Assembly: GCF_026210795.1 (NCBI RefSeq)
Contig: NC_089438.1
Coordinates: forward strand, 1,819,501 to 1,883,500
DNA: 64,000 bases
Source of the DNA: Rhizophagus irregularis
Lineage: Eukaryota > Glomeromycota > Glomeromycetes > Glomerales > Glomeraceae
Direction: 5' to 3'
Shown here: one piece after another, positions 38,270 through 51,293 of the stretch
Layout of the letters: the number at the start of each line of letters is the position of its first letter
Numbering within the stretch: the first letter of the stretch is position 1
Position numbers and translations under genes: made by a program
Notes under the pieces: generated by a model
What the model was told of the DNA's origin: nothing
What the model saw: only the letters and a program-made list of their open reading frames with translations
The model's database searches: none

Positions 38270-41200
38270 TCATAAATTAATATCATCATTATTGTAATTG
38301 TCATTTAAATTATTTAAATTATTTACGCCAAGGTTTGATGATGATGATGATGATTGAGCATTCCCTTCGGAAAAATTAAATTGTTGATTAAAAAATGGTA
38401 AAGGGGCCGTAGGTAATGCATCCATACCACCATCAATAACGTTACTATTCTTGTTATCCCCAAGAGCTTCAATCATAGCAAGACTAGATGCCATAATATT
38501 TTTTAAATACTAAATTTTTTTTTTTAGAAAAAAATTTTAGTATATTTTTTTGTTCTCGTTTCATACAATTATAATTATTATAATTATCCAGAAAAATGAA
38601 CAGAATATAATATTTTTGACTGATGAAACTTTACTTACCATAGTACGTTGTTCTTGAGGAGCAGCCTTATCGGCTAATTTTCTACGTTCTTCAATTGCAG
38701 CATCTTGTAATCTTAAATTCATCCCCAATACACTTTCTTCAACACGATTCTTACGACATTTATTATTTTCATTGTCTTTAACTTCTAATTCTTCATCCTC
38801 ATCGGCATCAATATTTATAAAAGGAGAAGGATCAGATGAATCCGATGAAAGAGAGTCGAGTTCCATATCTTGAATCTCATCATATTGGGAACATTTTGAA
38901 TTTGTATTATTAGATCTTGATAATTGAAGTAAAGTATTGTTTTTTAATAAATATGAATTATCCCTTGAAGTTTCTGAAGATGATGGTTCCGAAAAATTGT
39001 TTGAATATGGTGATGATGATGACCCGTAACCAGATGATCCGCCACTATCTGAAGATGATGTTTTTGATCTTGTTGCAAATGAAGTTCTTCTCACTCCTGG
39101 TGGTGGCGAAGTTCTTGGTTGAGGACTCATAGAAGGTGGTAATTGAAATAATTTTGTTGAAATAATTTTATGTGATTTTGATGATTGTTGTGGTCTTTCA
39201 TTGTTTTGTTGTCCCATATCTGTACTACTACTATTACTACTGTTACTTGATGAGCTTAAATTTATCTCATTATCAACTAAAGATTCTTTAGAACGAGAAA
39301 TTTTTTTTTCCGGAGGATGAGAAGTCTGTACTAATAACATAAAATTATCTTCTGTAATAATTCCAGGAACTTTAGTTGTGTGTAATCTTTTATAATCTGG
39401 TATACATTTAGATACTTGATCATTCCAATCATTAATTTCACCATAATTTTTTTCTGATTGATGATTAAACTCGATATCCTTTTCCATTAAAATCTTATTT
39501 AATCCATCATTTATACCTATAGAATTCACTTTATGACGATCATCTACTGCAATCATCGTGTTATCAACAGAAATATGTGAACAACTTAATGAACAATGAT
39601 CATTATGACCACAAATATCACATAATTTCGTTAAACTTTGATAAAACAGAGAAAATAATTTGTTATTTTTATAAAAAAAGAATACTCTCATGAATCAGAT
39701 ATAAAAATTGTACGTACCTTTCATCTGTTTCTTGCCCAATATCACTTATTTCCATCAAAATAGTATTGTTTCCACCTAAAATAGAATTCGTCGCTCTTTT
39801 ATAATGAGGTATATTCCATCTCTCCTTAAAAATATCGATATTGTCATCTTCGATTGAATTATCAAGTGCCGGTGAAGATTGAGTTCCAGATGAAGTTGTT
39901 GGTTTATCATCATCATCCATTATCACATCTCTACTAAAATCAGTACAAAATAAACCACCTTCATAGTAAATAACGGGACCATCGTGTTGATCATTTTCAC
40001 TATTAGTTTCATTCGAAGATGAAGATGATGAACTAGCATTACGGTGAAGAAATACAGGCCGATAATGAGTTATTTGAGGGGTTGATTTAACTTGTTGATT
40101 GTTAGTATTAGAAGAAGTTAAAGATGATGGTGTGATATATGCATTTGCAGAATTTTTTTGATCTAAAGAATAATTTTGAATCGATTCAGACAAAGGATTC
40201 GATGGTGAAGAATCACTTTGTTTATCACCAGTGCTACTACTAATTTCGCTTACACCCCCATTTCTTGATAAATTTTCACTACTTCCTCCACTTAAACTAA
40301 ATTGATCAGGCTTAATATGATCTAGACCCGTACGCCATCGAACTTTTGTATCATCTTCATTCAATTCTAAACAGTTTGAAAACGTTCGAATAGCTTGTTT
40401 AACAAAAGGTAAAGTGACACTCATTGTATGTAATTGTGCCATGTTCGTTAAAAGATTCAAGTAAACGTATCCTTGGGGATCCGCATCTTCCTGATCTTTG
40501 AGATAATGATCATCTAATGATGGTTTTGTAGTAAATACATTTTCGATTGCCCTAACAACTTGTTTCATCTTTGATTTATCACTTGCTTTAATACTTAAAG
40601 TATCAAGAGATAAAGAATTTTCTGTAGAATCATTCACATTTGTTGAATTTTGTGTGGAACTCGAGTTGGGTGTTGATAACTAAAAAAGTAGAAAGTAAAA
40701 AAGTGAAATAAAAATTAGTTACTAACTCATAAAAGCTATGAAAGCTATTACAATATTTTCTTTTTAGCGATAAATAATATTTACTTGCGCAGCGAATTGT
40801 CTTAAATATTCTTCCAACTCATGTCGTTTTCCTCTAAAATTAGAATTCGATTAGCCTGAGAAAATACATAAATAATATAATATTAATAATGTTAAAAGGA
40901 TCTTCACCTTGGCATTTGATAATATCGTACTTCAAATAATTTTTCTTTATGTAATGACTTTGAATGAATCCTTTCTAATTTTCGAAGTTTTTGACGTAAT
41001 TTTTGATCTTCACAAAAGAACACGTATTAGTTATTAAATCAACGAAAAAAAAAAAAATCGTGCAATTTCAACCTACTTTTCAAGGTTAAATCATCAATAA
41101 CAGAACGATACGAATCGCTTCCCGAAGATTCTTCACATTTTTCATGAAAATTTCCATGATTAGAAACCGCATGATGTCCAGTACGTTGAGAATGTTGATG

Positions 41201-41720
41201 TCTTGATATTAAAGATGGCTGTTGGTTTGACACAAGTTTGGGATGTTTAGGATGTTTAGGATGAGTTTTATAAGAATTTACGTAATATGGAGTTTCGCTA
41301 TCTAAATCGTATAATAATCATAATCATTTCAAAACAATTTTTAATCATTCTTATCCTATTTGACATCTTTTTATGCCTTAACTTACCATCATCATCAAAA
41401 TTATTCTTATTCAATTCTTTGGTATTTTGATTAAATTCTCTAAACCATGCTTCCATAGTAGAAATGGAACTGTTACTTTTTTTTGAGTTACTACTATTAC
41501 TACCATTACTCGTTTCACCACTTGTTTCACCGCTTGCTTCGTCCATTTCTTGGTCATTACCACTTGACTCGTCTGAGAGAAACAAGTTCATTTCAGAGTC
41601 TTCGGCATCAATCTCACGTTTCGTTAGTGAACTACTCTCACATTTTTCAACAGTCGTCGTACTATTTATTGGTAATTTGGTAATATTGTCACCAAGTTTC
41701 GTTGTTTCAAGGGAAGACAT
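38270..41720 (-). CDS. frq: FREQUENCY-type circadian clock protein
   Basis: Seven exons: 41387-41720, 41077-41301, 40908-41007, 40785-40833, 39718-40679, 38639-39635, 38270-38509; sum 2,907 nt, 968 aa, near the ~990 aa of Neurospora FRQ. Diagnostic blocks: DSYRSVIDDLTLKN followed by a coiled coil (KLRQKLRKLERIHSKSLHKE, KLFEVRYYQMP, KRHELEEYLRQFA) at about 175-236, and GYVYLNLLTNMAQLHTMSV plus DTKVRWRTG at about 306-350, and GLFCTDFSRDV near 478. The rest is Ser/Asn/Asp-rich, disordered and full of potential kinase sites, as expected for a protein timed by CK1 phosphorylation. By family knowledge FRQ is the negative element that recruits casein kinase to inhibit the White Collar complex. No other clock gene lies in the window. 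3' end is 400 bp from CSTF1, convergent. Confidence 0.9.
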
Positions 41721-41942
41721 TTATTATCTTACTCCGTTAAGGAATTTATTTGAATAATATATGTATATATTATATACATATATATATATATATATGTTAT
41801 ATCAATTTTCTTTCTTTATTAAAAAAAAAAAAAAAAAAAGTTTTTATATATTTTTTATTTCATTTAGTAGAAGGAAATTACTAAAGAAAGACTTTATTTA
41901 AATAAAATAATGATACCTCGTACAGAAAAAGAAAAGAAGGGA

Positions 41943-41974
<32 letters not shown>

Positions 41975-43219
41975 TCCTTATTATAAAAATTCCAAGAAAA
42001 TGATTTGGCACAAAAATTTAGCATTTTATTCAAAGAAACTTTACGATTTATTAAAGCCATGGGTAGAAATAAATTACTAATATAAAGAAAACGGAGAATT
42101 TTCGTCTTAAATGTAAATCGACTATAATAAAAATGGATAAAAATGGATAAACTACACAATTAAAATTATCTTCGAGAAAATTAGGGAAGAAAAATCCAAA
42201 AAATTCGATTTAAATTGAACCGGAAAAAAAATTTTTGCGCCTAAAAAAAATGCAGAAATTTTTTTTGATTCATCAATTCAATCGATAAATAAAGATTGTC
42301 GATCCGCGTAGATTAAAACAGAATTATCAAGCATTGTTTTTAATTTTTCATTTTTTTTTTTCGATTACTATATTCAAAGTCCGATCCGTATAACGTTCTA
42401 ATGATGTCATACTTGCCTTGCATACGTTCCAAATATAGGAAGAAAGCGTAAAATAATTGGCTATACCAAAGCCATACGAATGGGCTATTTTTATTATCGA
42501 ATCATCAAAAACCCTGGGTACTTATTTAATATTTTCCCTTCATCTAATAAATAATAAATTATTTCTATTCTTCAACTAGCATATAAATAACTTTGACATA
42601 ATATGATGTAACTGAATTCAAAATAGGTAAATAGTTGCGCAATAATCGTCATAGAGCGTGCCAGTAAAAAAAAAGCTAATCACTTAATAACACGAGATAT
42701 AGAATATCACAGAAGGTTCTTTGGACCGGGGATGTCGCAGTATTTGATAACTAATTAATTTTGCTAAATAAATTCGATCATCCCAAAATTTTATTTTTGG
42801 CGCATTCTGCTAAAACTTTTCGCAAATTGGCAAACGAGCAATGTAACTTTAATATAAAAGGCGCGATTTGCCGATTTACGTTCACATATTATTGTTTTTG
42901 ATTTGTATTTCAACAAATCGCGATTGGAATAAATTTATGACATTATTAACAATTGTTACCAAAATATGTTTGATTGATGCTATGCAAGTTGACGACATAT
43001 AATTGTCCTTCGCTCCGAAAATTATACATACTTTTTATGATTAATTAATAAGTCACGTGTAAACTGTTCGCGTCACATAATCACGTCATATTTGACCATG
43101 TGAATGTTATTGCAAGTACGCGTTTTGTTTCAAGCGTAAGTATTAAAGTTATAATTTATTCTTTATTTTCGATTTATTGAGTTAACAACCTTTATTTATT
43201 TTTGTAATTTAACCCAAAG
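41721..43219. other. Intergenic region between frq and the tyrosine phosphatase (divergent)
   Basis: 1.5 kb holding both promoters. (TA)n tracts at 41755-41800 and 41945-41968. A TATAAAAG box at 42853-42860 lies 360 bp before the phosphatase ATG. No coding sequence seen. Any light- or clock-response elements of frq would be here, but I cannot identify one with confidence. Confidence 0.5.
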
Positions 43220-44179
43220 ATGTCAGAAGACTCGGTAGTACGTGTTTTTTTGCCACAATTTTTATCGAACAGTGAAAACTTGAATGAGAAGATGTTAACA
43301 GTTAAATTTCAACTTCTAAATCAAAATGAAGTAGCAAGATGTCGTCAAGCAGCAAATAATCCAAACGATCCATTCAATATGTCCGTGGCATTTGATAGTT
43401 TATCAATGGATTATAATAGATATAGTGATATCTTACCATTTAATCATAATAGAGTAAAGTTATTACAACAAAGACCATATAAAACAGATTATATTAATGC
43501 AAGTTATATTGAAGCACCAAATAATGTTAGAAGGTATATTGCGACTCAAGGTCCGCTGAATAAAACCATCGAAGATTTTTGGTTAATGATTTGGGAACGG
43601 AATACCAATGTCATCGTAATGTTAACAAAACAAATTGAGGATGGAAAAATTAAATGTGAAACTTATTGGCCTGAAAGTGTTGGATATTACGTGATAATTA
43701 AAGATATTGGATTAAAAATCACGTTGGAATCTGAAATTTTGGATCAAAGAATAGATTGTTATATACGTACATTAAAACTTGAAAAAATAGGAGGATTAAA
43801 CACAGAATATAGACAAATAACTCAATTACAATCACTTGCATGGCCAGATCATGGACTACCTAATTCGCCTGAACCTATTATCAATTTAATTATGAAAAAA
43901 AATGAATATATTCAATATTATACTTGTTTAAATAATGGAAATATTGGACCTACTGTTATACATTGTAGTGCAGGATGTGGTAGGACTGGAACTTTTTGTA
44001 CAGTGGATTCTACCTTGGCTTTATTACCAGATTTACAACAAAGTGATCCTACCGATTTAATATTTAACGTTATTCAACATCTTAGACAACAACGTATTTC
44101 TATGGTAGAATCATTTGCCCAATTTCAATTCTGTTATTTGGCCGTTCTTAGTAAACTTGTGAATGATTTACATTTATAA
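43220..44179 (+). CDS. Classical protein tyrosine phosphatase
   Basis: 319 aa, a single exon, unusual among its intron-rich neighbours. One catalytic PTP domain fills the protein: NRYSDILPFNHNRVKL (start of the fold), DYINASYIEAPNNVRRYIATQ (phosphotyrosine loop region), WPDHGLP loop (~207), the P-loop HCSAGCGRTG with nucleophile Cys249, and a Q-loop QRISMVESFAQFQFCY. All catalytic residues (Cys, Arg, WPD Asp) are present, so it should be active. No targeting signal or extra domain. By family it resembles cytosolic fungal PTPs that dephosphorylate MAP kinases (Pyp/Ptp type), but substrate is not predictable from sequence. Confidence 0.93.
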   Translation: MSEDSVVRVFLPQFLSNSENLNEKMLTVKFQLLNQNEVARCRQAANNPNDPFNMSVAFDSLSMDYNRYSDILPFNHNRVKLLQQRPYKTDYINASYIEAPNNVRRYIATQGPLNKTIEDFWLMIWERNTNVIVMLTKQIEDGKIKCETYWPESVGYYVIIKDIGLKITLESEILDQRIDCYIRTLKLEKIGGLNTEYRQITQLQSLAWPDHGLPNSPEPIINLIMKKNEYIQYYTCLNNGNIGPTVIHCSAGCGRTGTFCTVDSTLALLPDLQQSDPTDLIFNVIQHLRQQRISMVESFAQFQFCYLAVLSKLVNDLHL

Positions 44180-44433
44180 AGTTGCTTAAATTTATATGGG
44201 GTTCATAATGGCGAAATATTTGTAGTAACGTTAATATGATTTGCTGAATTATATTAAATTACCTTTTTTTTTTAAACACTAAATATTAATCAATAATATT
44301 TTTTTAAAAAATCAATCACATAAATCACATACAAAGTTAATCGGTCATAATGTCGTCATGATAAATATAATGTTTGTTTTTTCCTTGATTTAAATTTTTT
44401 TTTTCATTTTTCTTTAATATTTTTTAACACAAT

Positions 44434-45000
44434 ATGCCTAAAAAACGGAAAACATATAAAAGTTTCGATGAAATAATTGATTTAACAGACAAAATTAAAA
44501 TCGAATCTGTAATTTTTTTTGGAACATAATATGTTATATATTTAATGGAAAATAATTTCAGTGTTAAACTTTCTTTTTTTGATATTATAAAGGATCGTCA
44601 TTCTTCTCCAGAATACTCGCTATATTCTTCACAAAATATCACAAATCAGTCTAATAATCAACGGTCACCTTCACCTTTTCCTCCTCCGTCGTCTTTTCCT
44701 TATGATGATTCAACTTCGGGTCAACCTATTGTAGCATCTGCCTCACGTGGCAAAAAACGAGCATGGACAAAAGAAGAAGACCAAGCATTATTGGATTCAA
44801 TAATTATTGAATTATCCGGTCATTGGTCATCAATTTGTTCTCGAAATAAATTACTTGCTCAACGTGGACCCAGTATGGTATCTCAAAGATTTAAAAATTC
44901 AATTAAACATAAATTATTAGGTGGGGATAATTCTAATTTTGTATCAGAAACTGGAAATGAAAATGGAAGAGGTAAAAGGAAAACCAATAGTAAAAAATAA
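44434..45000 (+). CDS. Myb/SANT-like DNA-binding protein
   Basis: Preferred model: exon 1 44434-44508 (MPKKRKTYKSFDEIIDLTD...) spliced to 44593-45000, 160 aa, with a GT donor after GAATCT and an acceptor ATAAAG. A single-exon model from ATG 44545 (151 aa) is the alternative, but its first residues look less like protein. The conserved part is a SANT/Myb repeat (KKRAWTKEEDQALLDSIIIE, then HWSSICSRNKLLAQR, MVSQRFKNSIKHKLL) with two of the three spaced Trp visible. Ser/Pro-rich linker before it, basic C-terminus and N-terminal KKRK suggest nuclear location. No orthologue assigned; could be a small telobox- or Trf-like factor. Confidence 0.7.
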
Positions 45001-47751
45001 TTAAAAGATAGTTATAATACCTTTTTAAATAAATAGATCATACTGATTTAATAAAACTTACAATAGTAAAGAAATTTTATAGCTAATATTATACGGTTTT
45101 TATTTATATATGAAATTGAATAAATATTTGGTAACAATTGCCATCCGGTAAGTAGTAAATAGTAATATTTTCATATTAATATCTAATTAAATTTTATTTA
45201 TAAATTATAACCTTTTAAAAAAAGAAATTTTAACATTTATATATATACCATAAATATATAGTTTTTAATATTGCCAGTTTATTTAAAATTGTATATAATT
45301 TCTAATTAATATATACACTACATAGACAAAAGTAATGGACCTTCTATTTTTGTTAATTACTCAAAATTATACATAATAAATAATAATACTTGAAATTTTA
45401 ATATGTAATGACATAGATTCTATATTCAAAATTTCACAGTTCTAGCCTTCATATAACTATATTAATTAAATAAACTTAAAAAGGAAAAATATTGATAATT
45501 ATATATAAAATTAAATAAATAGTCTGTTATTGCCTATTTATTTAAGATTGTATATAATAATGATAACAGAAATTTTAATATGTAATAGTACATTAATGTA
45601 TATACATTAAATTTCTTTTTAAAAACAACAATACTGTACTTTTATATTTTCAAAATTTTATATAATAACATACTTTAATTTGTATATTGTTTAAAAGCCA
45701 TTGTATATAAATTTTTATATTTTTACAAATTAACAATTAGTATCTAAAAGAATAAAAATCATTCATTTTTTAATTAATGATCAAGAATTTTGATTTTTTA
45801 ATAAATACAGTTGTATGAAAGTTAAAGGCATAAAATTTAACCCTATATTCTTTAAAGTCTATATCATTACATTTTAATAAAATTAAATAAATAACTTACA
45901 TCCTATATTAAATTTTAAGCATTATTATTATATGTAATTTTTAAGTAATTAATGAAAATAAAGAGTCCACTATTTTTGTCTAAATAATGTAACAATTACC
46001 AAATTTCTTTTTTAATTAATATAGTTATGTGAAAGTTAGAAATGTAAAATTTTAAATATATATTCTTTGAAATTTACATTATTATATATTAAAAGTTCAA
46101 TTTTCAAGTATTGTTATTATATACAATTTTAAGTAATTAACAATAATGGAAGGTCTGCTACTTTTGTTTAGGTAATGTATATTAAATATAAAATATCTAA
46201 TATAATAAATAGATAATTTATTACTATATAATATATGAAAAAGAAAATTTATTCATCCTATTGATAACAACTAATTAAATGTGATTTGTTAGTAAAATAT
46301 TTGTCTAAATTCTAAAATCCTGAATACCTTTTATTTAATTACAAATAATATATAATAAAATGTATTTTTACAATAATTCAGTTAATATTGATAATAAAAA
46401 TGCAATTTTATTACCATTAGATTCCTTTTAAAATAAATCCAATGATATAAATTTTACCAAAATCTAATTAGTAAATCTCTTAAAAAACAGAAATATGCAA
46501 AATAATAAAATTTTGAAAATACCTTTATAATATAATATATAAACTTTATGTAAACTCTAATGTGAGTTATAAATTACTCATAATAAAATATTTAAATACT
46601 TGAATTATTTTTTAAAATTTAGTAAACAGTAATTATATAGAGTTGTGAGTTGTGACTATTTAAGAGTTAATTTATTAATAAAAATAATATGTAGGTTGAG
46701 CAAAAATAGGGAGATGTTCTTAATATAGAGGGTGATTTATGGAGCCATCCGTTCCATTAGTAAAATTTGTCAAAAATCCGTTATATCGAGAAATCCGTTA
46801 TATCGAGGGTAAATTAATTATAGATTATGATATCAAGGTTCGAATTTCACTGTGTACATTTTGAGTAGTGGGGTAGTCCCAATGAATTGGCCACAGTTAC
46901 GGCAAAACCGTGTGAAACCCAATGTTGCCGTTAATGTTATTATTGGCATAACTTTTACTGTTGGCCAATGATGCCGTAAAGTATAAATAGTCTAATTTAA
47001 TAGTATACATGGCTAAATTCCGAATTTGTTATCAAAATTTTAAAACTACTTTGATTATAAATTTCATGAAACAATAATTTTAATAGTATGAAAATTTAAA
47101 TTTTACATATCTGATATACACAAATTATAGTGCCTATTTACGGCACATATACAAGTTACGGCACATTTACCAATTCAAATATGCCGCCGTATTTTCTCAA
47201 AGAGATTAGACTTTTAATCTCTTTTAATATAACGTTGTAAGTATAATTAATAATAAAACTGTATTGTGATTTACTGAATAAAAAGAAAACATTAATTAGT
47301 ATACAAGCATTACATCATTATTCATTAAAATTTAAAAAACTATAGGTAAAAAAATTTAAGTCTTTGCCATATTATGTCTAGACATTTTTTTAAAAAAGTT
47401 ATAATGTTTGTATCATCATATTTGTTTAATAATTTCCGAATCTTATAGTCGCCGGACCTTTGATTAGTTATTTATACTACTGTTATTATAATAAATAACG
47501 CCTGAAATTCACCGCAGGATAGTCGAAATTTTTGATCTACGTAACTATGTTACAAAAAATGTATTATCAAATATTATCGGATGTAATAATTAGTAATCTG
47601 ATGTAGATTTACAAATCTTTTTTTTCGCGCTTTGCGAAGTTGTAATTTAATAGTTTATTTTTTTTTTAATAATTTTTTTTTTTTTTTTTTTGTAAAAAAT
47701 TATTATTTAAGTATAAAAAAAATAAATAAGTACTTTCATTAATAAAATATA
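45001..47751. other. Gene-free, repeat-rich intergenic region
   Basis: 2.75 kb of very AT-rich DNA with a decayed mariner-like element (45316-46177), a direct repeat AAATCCGTTATATCGAG x2 at 46774-46807, and scattered TACGGCA motifs between 46890 and 47180 in both orientations, probably another transposon relic. No credible coding sequence. Confidence 0.55.
45316..46177. mobile_element. Non-autonomous mariner-like element remnant
   Basis: Left end CACTACATAGACAAAAGTAA at 45316 preceded by TA; right end, read inverted from 46177, CATTACCTAAACAAAAGTAG followed by TA. The first 26 bp of the arms agree at 20 positions. A further right-end-like copy, also followed by TA, ends at 45989. Another end of the same family lies at 16976-17000. 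No transposase; sub-terminal arms share TTTCAAGTATTRTTATTATA. TA flanks fit Tc1/mariner. Old and degenerate. Confidence 0.6.
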
Positions 47752-49483
47752 ATGGACACTTCTTTGGAAACCGTTGAACTAGATAATGATTCTACAGTAG
47801 TTAATACTCCTTTTCAAAATGATACAGATTCTCGATCACATGCCACACCTTTAAAAAGAATGGTTGCGGCTTGTAGTGGAGCTTTATTTACTTCGCTATT
47901 CAGTAAGAATTAATGTTTCTTACGCGATTTTAGGACAACTGATTAACCTTTTATTCCATTTTATAAAAATCATGAATTTTTTTAGCCACCCCGTTTGATG
48001 TTATTAAAACTAGGTTACAATCTCAAAGTTTGTTCCCTACTTCATTAACAAGTACAAGTTGTTGTAGCGAAGTTTTGTTTTCAACACGGAATTTAAGACG
48101 AGAATTTCTCTGCCATTTAAATTTGCCTCGTGTTTCTTCTAATCAAGCATCGAGACTTAGTTGTACTGTAGCTGGTGCTACTACATTAACTCCTAGTCGC
48201 CGGATAGCTGGAAATCTTAATGGTTCATTGGTAAATTTTTGGTTTCTTCGCGAAAGCAAATATGTCTTACATTTAACAAGTTTTTTTAATTAGGATGGAA
48301 TGGTTAAGATTGTTCGACATGAAGGAATTACATCATTATGGCGAGGATTATCACCTGCACTGTTAGTTTCGTTTTGTTTTCATTTTTTTGGTTATAATAA
48401 TTTATATATTTGATATTTTATTAATATGTTTGTTATACATGTCTTATAATAGTGTAATGTCCATTCCTGTAACTGTAATATATTTCGTAGGTTATGATTA
48501 TTTGCGAGATTCGCTATGGGCGAATTGGAAAGGAAAATATTCTGAAACCTATTCACCTTTGATTGCTGGGGCATCGGCAAGAAGTATGTTATCCCGTACA
48601 TTATGTTTTTTTTAATTATATACACTTTAATACTAAAAAATATATCTTTCAATTTTATCCAGCAATTGCTGTTACTGTGATATCACCGCTAGAATTGTTT
48701 CGTACAAGAATGCAAGGACCTGAAGGTGTAAATGGTTTAAAAGAGGTGATGAAAGGAATACAAAAAATGGCAAAGGTTAATGGTGTCTCATCACTATGGC
48801 GAGGTTTAGAACCTTCATTATATCGGGATGTACCATTTTCTGGTATGAATATTAATTAACCTTCTATGAATTCATTTTATATCTTATTTCTTATTTAATT
48901 TTATTTATCATTTTTAAGCAATTTATTGGACTGGATATGAATTGACAAAAAGATATTTAAATAATTATATGTATGAAAATAACATTGACAATAAATTTGC
49001 AGTTTCATTTTTAAGTGGAGCTACTTCCGGATCGGTATGATAATTTTATCAAATAAAAATTTAATATTTATTCACATTTTTTAATTACCAATTCTTTTTT
49101 ATTCCAAAGATTGCTGCCGCGTTGACAACGCCTTTTGATGTAGCGAAGACCAGACGACAAGTAACAAGTGATCAGAGTAGGTTAAATTGTAATTTTTCCT
49201 TTATTTTAGGGATCAAACAATTTATTGATTTTTAATTTTATTAATAGTGAAGAGACCACATATGCATAAAGTATTAAAACAAATTTTTCAGGAGGAAGGC
49301 TATAAAGGGTTATTTAGGGGTAAATACTTGAACAATATCTTTTCTTCTTCCTTATTATCTCACATCAAATTATTAATTTTAATATTGATTTTATTTAAAT
49401 TAGGCGGAACTCTTAGAATATCCAAAGTAGCAGCTAGTTGTGCCATTATGATTTCAACTTATGAAGCACTTAAAATGACTTAA
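47752..49483 (+). CDS. MTM1: Mitochondrial carrier, SLC25A39/40-MTM1 type
   Basis: Nine exons: 47752-47902, 47986-48230, 48294-48361, 48453-48583, 48663-48842, 48919-49034, 49110-49176, 49248-49319, 49404-49483; 1,110 nt, 369 aa. Three carrier repeats carry the signature Px[DE]xx[KR]: TPFDVIKTRLQ, SPLELFRTRMQ and TPFDVAKTRRQ. The unusual long matrix loop in the first repeat, with Cys (STSCCSEV, EFLCHLN, SCTVAG), is typical of the SLC25A39/40 branch, which takes up glutathione into mitochondria and, as yeast Mtm1, supports Mn-SOD and Fe-S work. In animals loop cysteines sense Fe-S status; whether these do is inference. Inner mitochondrial membrane. 3' end is 214 bp from convergent LSM3. Confidence 0.88.
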
Positions 49484-49696
49484 AACATATACTTCTTTTT
49501 TTACATCATGTTTTTTCATAATTTGCTTCAAGTAATACGAATTACGAAAGGGAGACTTTTTACATTTATTAATCACAACTTTGATACAACATTATTAATA
49601 TTATATATTAAGTCAAAAAGAAAACCTCAAAGAAAGATTAATGTTAGTTTCTAATAAAACAACGGAAATAAAATGGAATCACTAATAGGACATTTG

Positions 49697-50292
49697 TTAT
49701 GAACCAGTTCTAACTGGAGGAGAAACCTAAATTAAATAATTATAAAATTATTTAAGATGTATTAAATATTTCTAAAAAAAAAACTTACCAGAATAACGCC
49801 GTCACCGCGTACAAATAACATTTCTACGGTTCTTTTTACAGTCTAAAATATTTAAATAAATAGATAAAGTGATACTTTCAAGAAACATGAACAAATGATG
49901 TTGCTGCCATATTTACTTACACGAATGACTTCTTCATAAGTTTCATCATTAATTTCCACAATCGTAATAGTTTCTTCAACTTCACTCAATACCATATTGA
50001 GATGACCGTCATAAGCCTATCAAAGTTTTAAATTCACAAATTCAGAAACGCGTTTATTTAAATAAATAGACATTTTAATAAAATAACACGCGTAAAGTTT
50101 AAATCATTAATTCAGTTATCAGAAATAGACACGAGAAAGTTTAATATAAAGTATTACGTGAAGTTTACCGCGTAATTCACGATCTCCACGTAACTTTACA
50201 TATATTCTTTCGTCAAGTGATAAACGAACTAAGTCGAGTGGTTCTTCTACGGCAGCGGGTTCCACTGGAGCAGCATTAGTCTCTTCAGTCAT
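49697..50292 (-). CDS. LSM3: U6 snRNA-associated Sm-like protein LSm3
   Basis: Four exons: 50158-50292, 49921-50016, 49789-49842, 49697-49726; 315 nt, 104 aa, all introns phase 0. Sm1 motif: [37 protein letters not shown]; Sm2: [17 protein letters not shown]. The sequence [11 protein letters not shown] and tail match LSm3 rather than SmD2. It belongs to the LSm2-8 ring (U6 snRNP, nucleus) and LSm1-7 ring (mRNA decay, cytoplasm). Confidence 0.93.
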
Positions 50293-51293
50293 TGTTTAAA
50301 CTTGTTTTTTAAAAGACAAAGATTTAATATAAAAGATAATCATCAAATGAGTATACTTAAGCAATTACTGGACCAATCAGAAAGATTTTGATACCTAATT
50401 TTTAAACCTACTCTCATAAGTCAATCCAACACGGCGACAAATTATTATCAATGTAAAACACAAATTTTTCTATATTTCTTAATAAAAAATAATCTTTATT
50501 ATAAAAAGAACATAAGTTTACACATTTTATACATAAAAAATATCTATCCCTATGACCTATGTAATATAAAAACTCACCACTAGAACTAAAGACCTAATTA
50601 AAGTAATTCAAAACAGATGTAACATTGAGATGCTTAAGCACTTTATATACACAGGTGAAAAAATTTGAATTCTCGTTTAAGACCATATCAAAAAGAAATT
50701 TTACTATACGCTACTACAAAAATTATTTCATAATATATATGCTTCTAGATTCTGGTAATAAAATACGCAGGACCAGATTAGGGTATGATATATTAATATT
50801 AGATGGTACTTAGTTTGTATTGATCACAAAATTCTATACTGCAATTTAAATTAAATAAACTATTATATATTTGTGAAATATTAGTAACTTGACTAACTTA
50901 CGCTAGAAAAATATTGACTATATGGTAAGCAGAGCTGATCTTTTTTTTTTGCAAGTTCTTGATAAGGTTTGTAGAGAGTTCCTAGAGTTAGCCAACTGCA
51001 ACGGCTTCTTCTGTATTACTATGTATTACTGGATTACTGGGCCAACGTAGCACACATTTATGTTCAAAAAGGGAACGCAAATCAGCCACATGTGATTATT
51101 GTGATTATTAACAGCGGATTTGGCAAACCGCAGTATAAAAATGTTCTTTTCCGAAGGGTCAATATTACCCCTTGAGAAAAAAACTATAAGTAGCATCGCC
51201 TTAGCGTTCAACTTTATATTCAAAAAAGATTTTTAATCTTGCGCGTTTTTTTAAAAAAATAGGCTGCAAGTGAAAAATTATTTAATTGACTGA
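50293..51293. other. Divergent promoter region LSM3/PHO85
   Basis: 1 kb between two divergent start codons. AT-rich, no coding sequence or RNA gene recognised. The short open frames in it lack protein-like composition. Confidence 0.5.

Noticed and set aside
41881-42159. 92-aa hydrophobic minus-strand ORF upstream of frq
   Set aside because: Contains poly(TA)-encoded Tyr-Ile repeats, no homology recognised, lies in the promoter region.
46850-46900. GGTTCGAATTTC as a tRNA T-arm
   Set aside because: No acceptor or anticodon arm can be paired around it.
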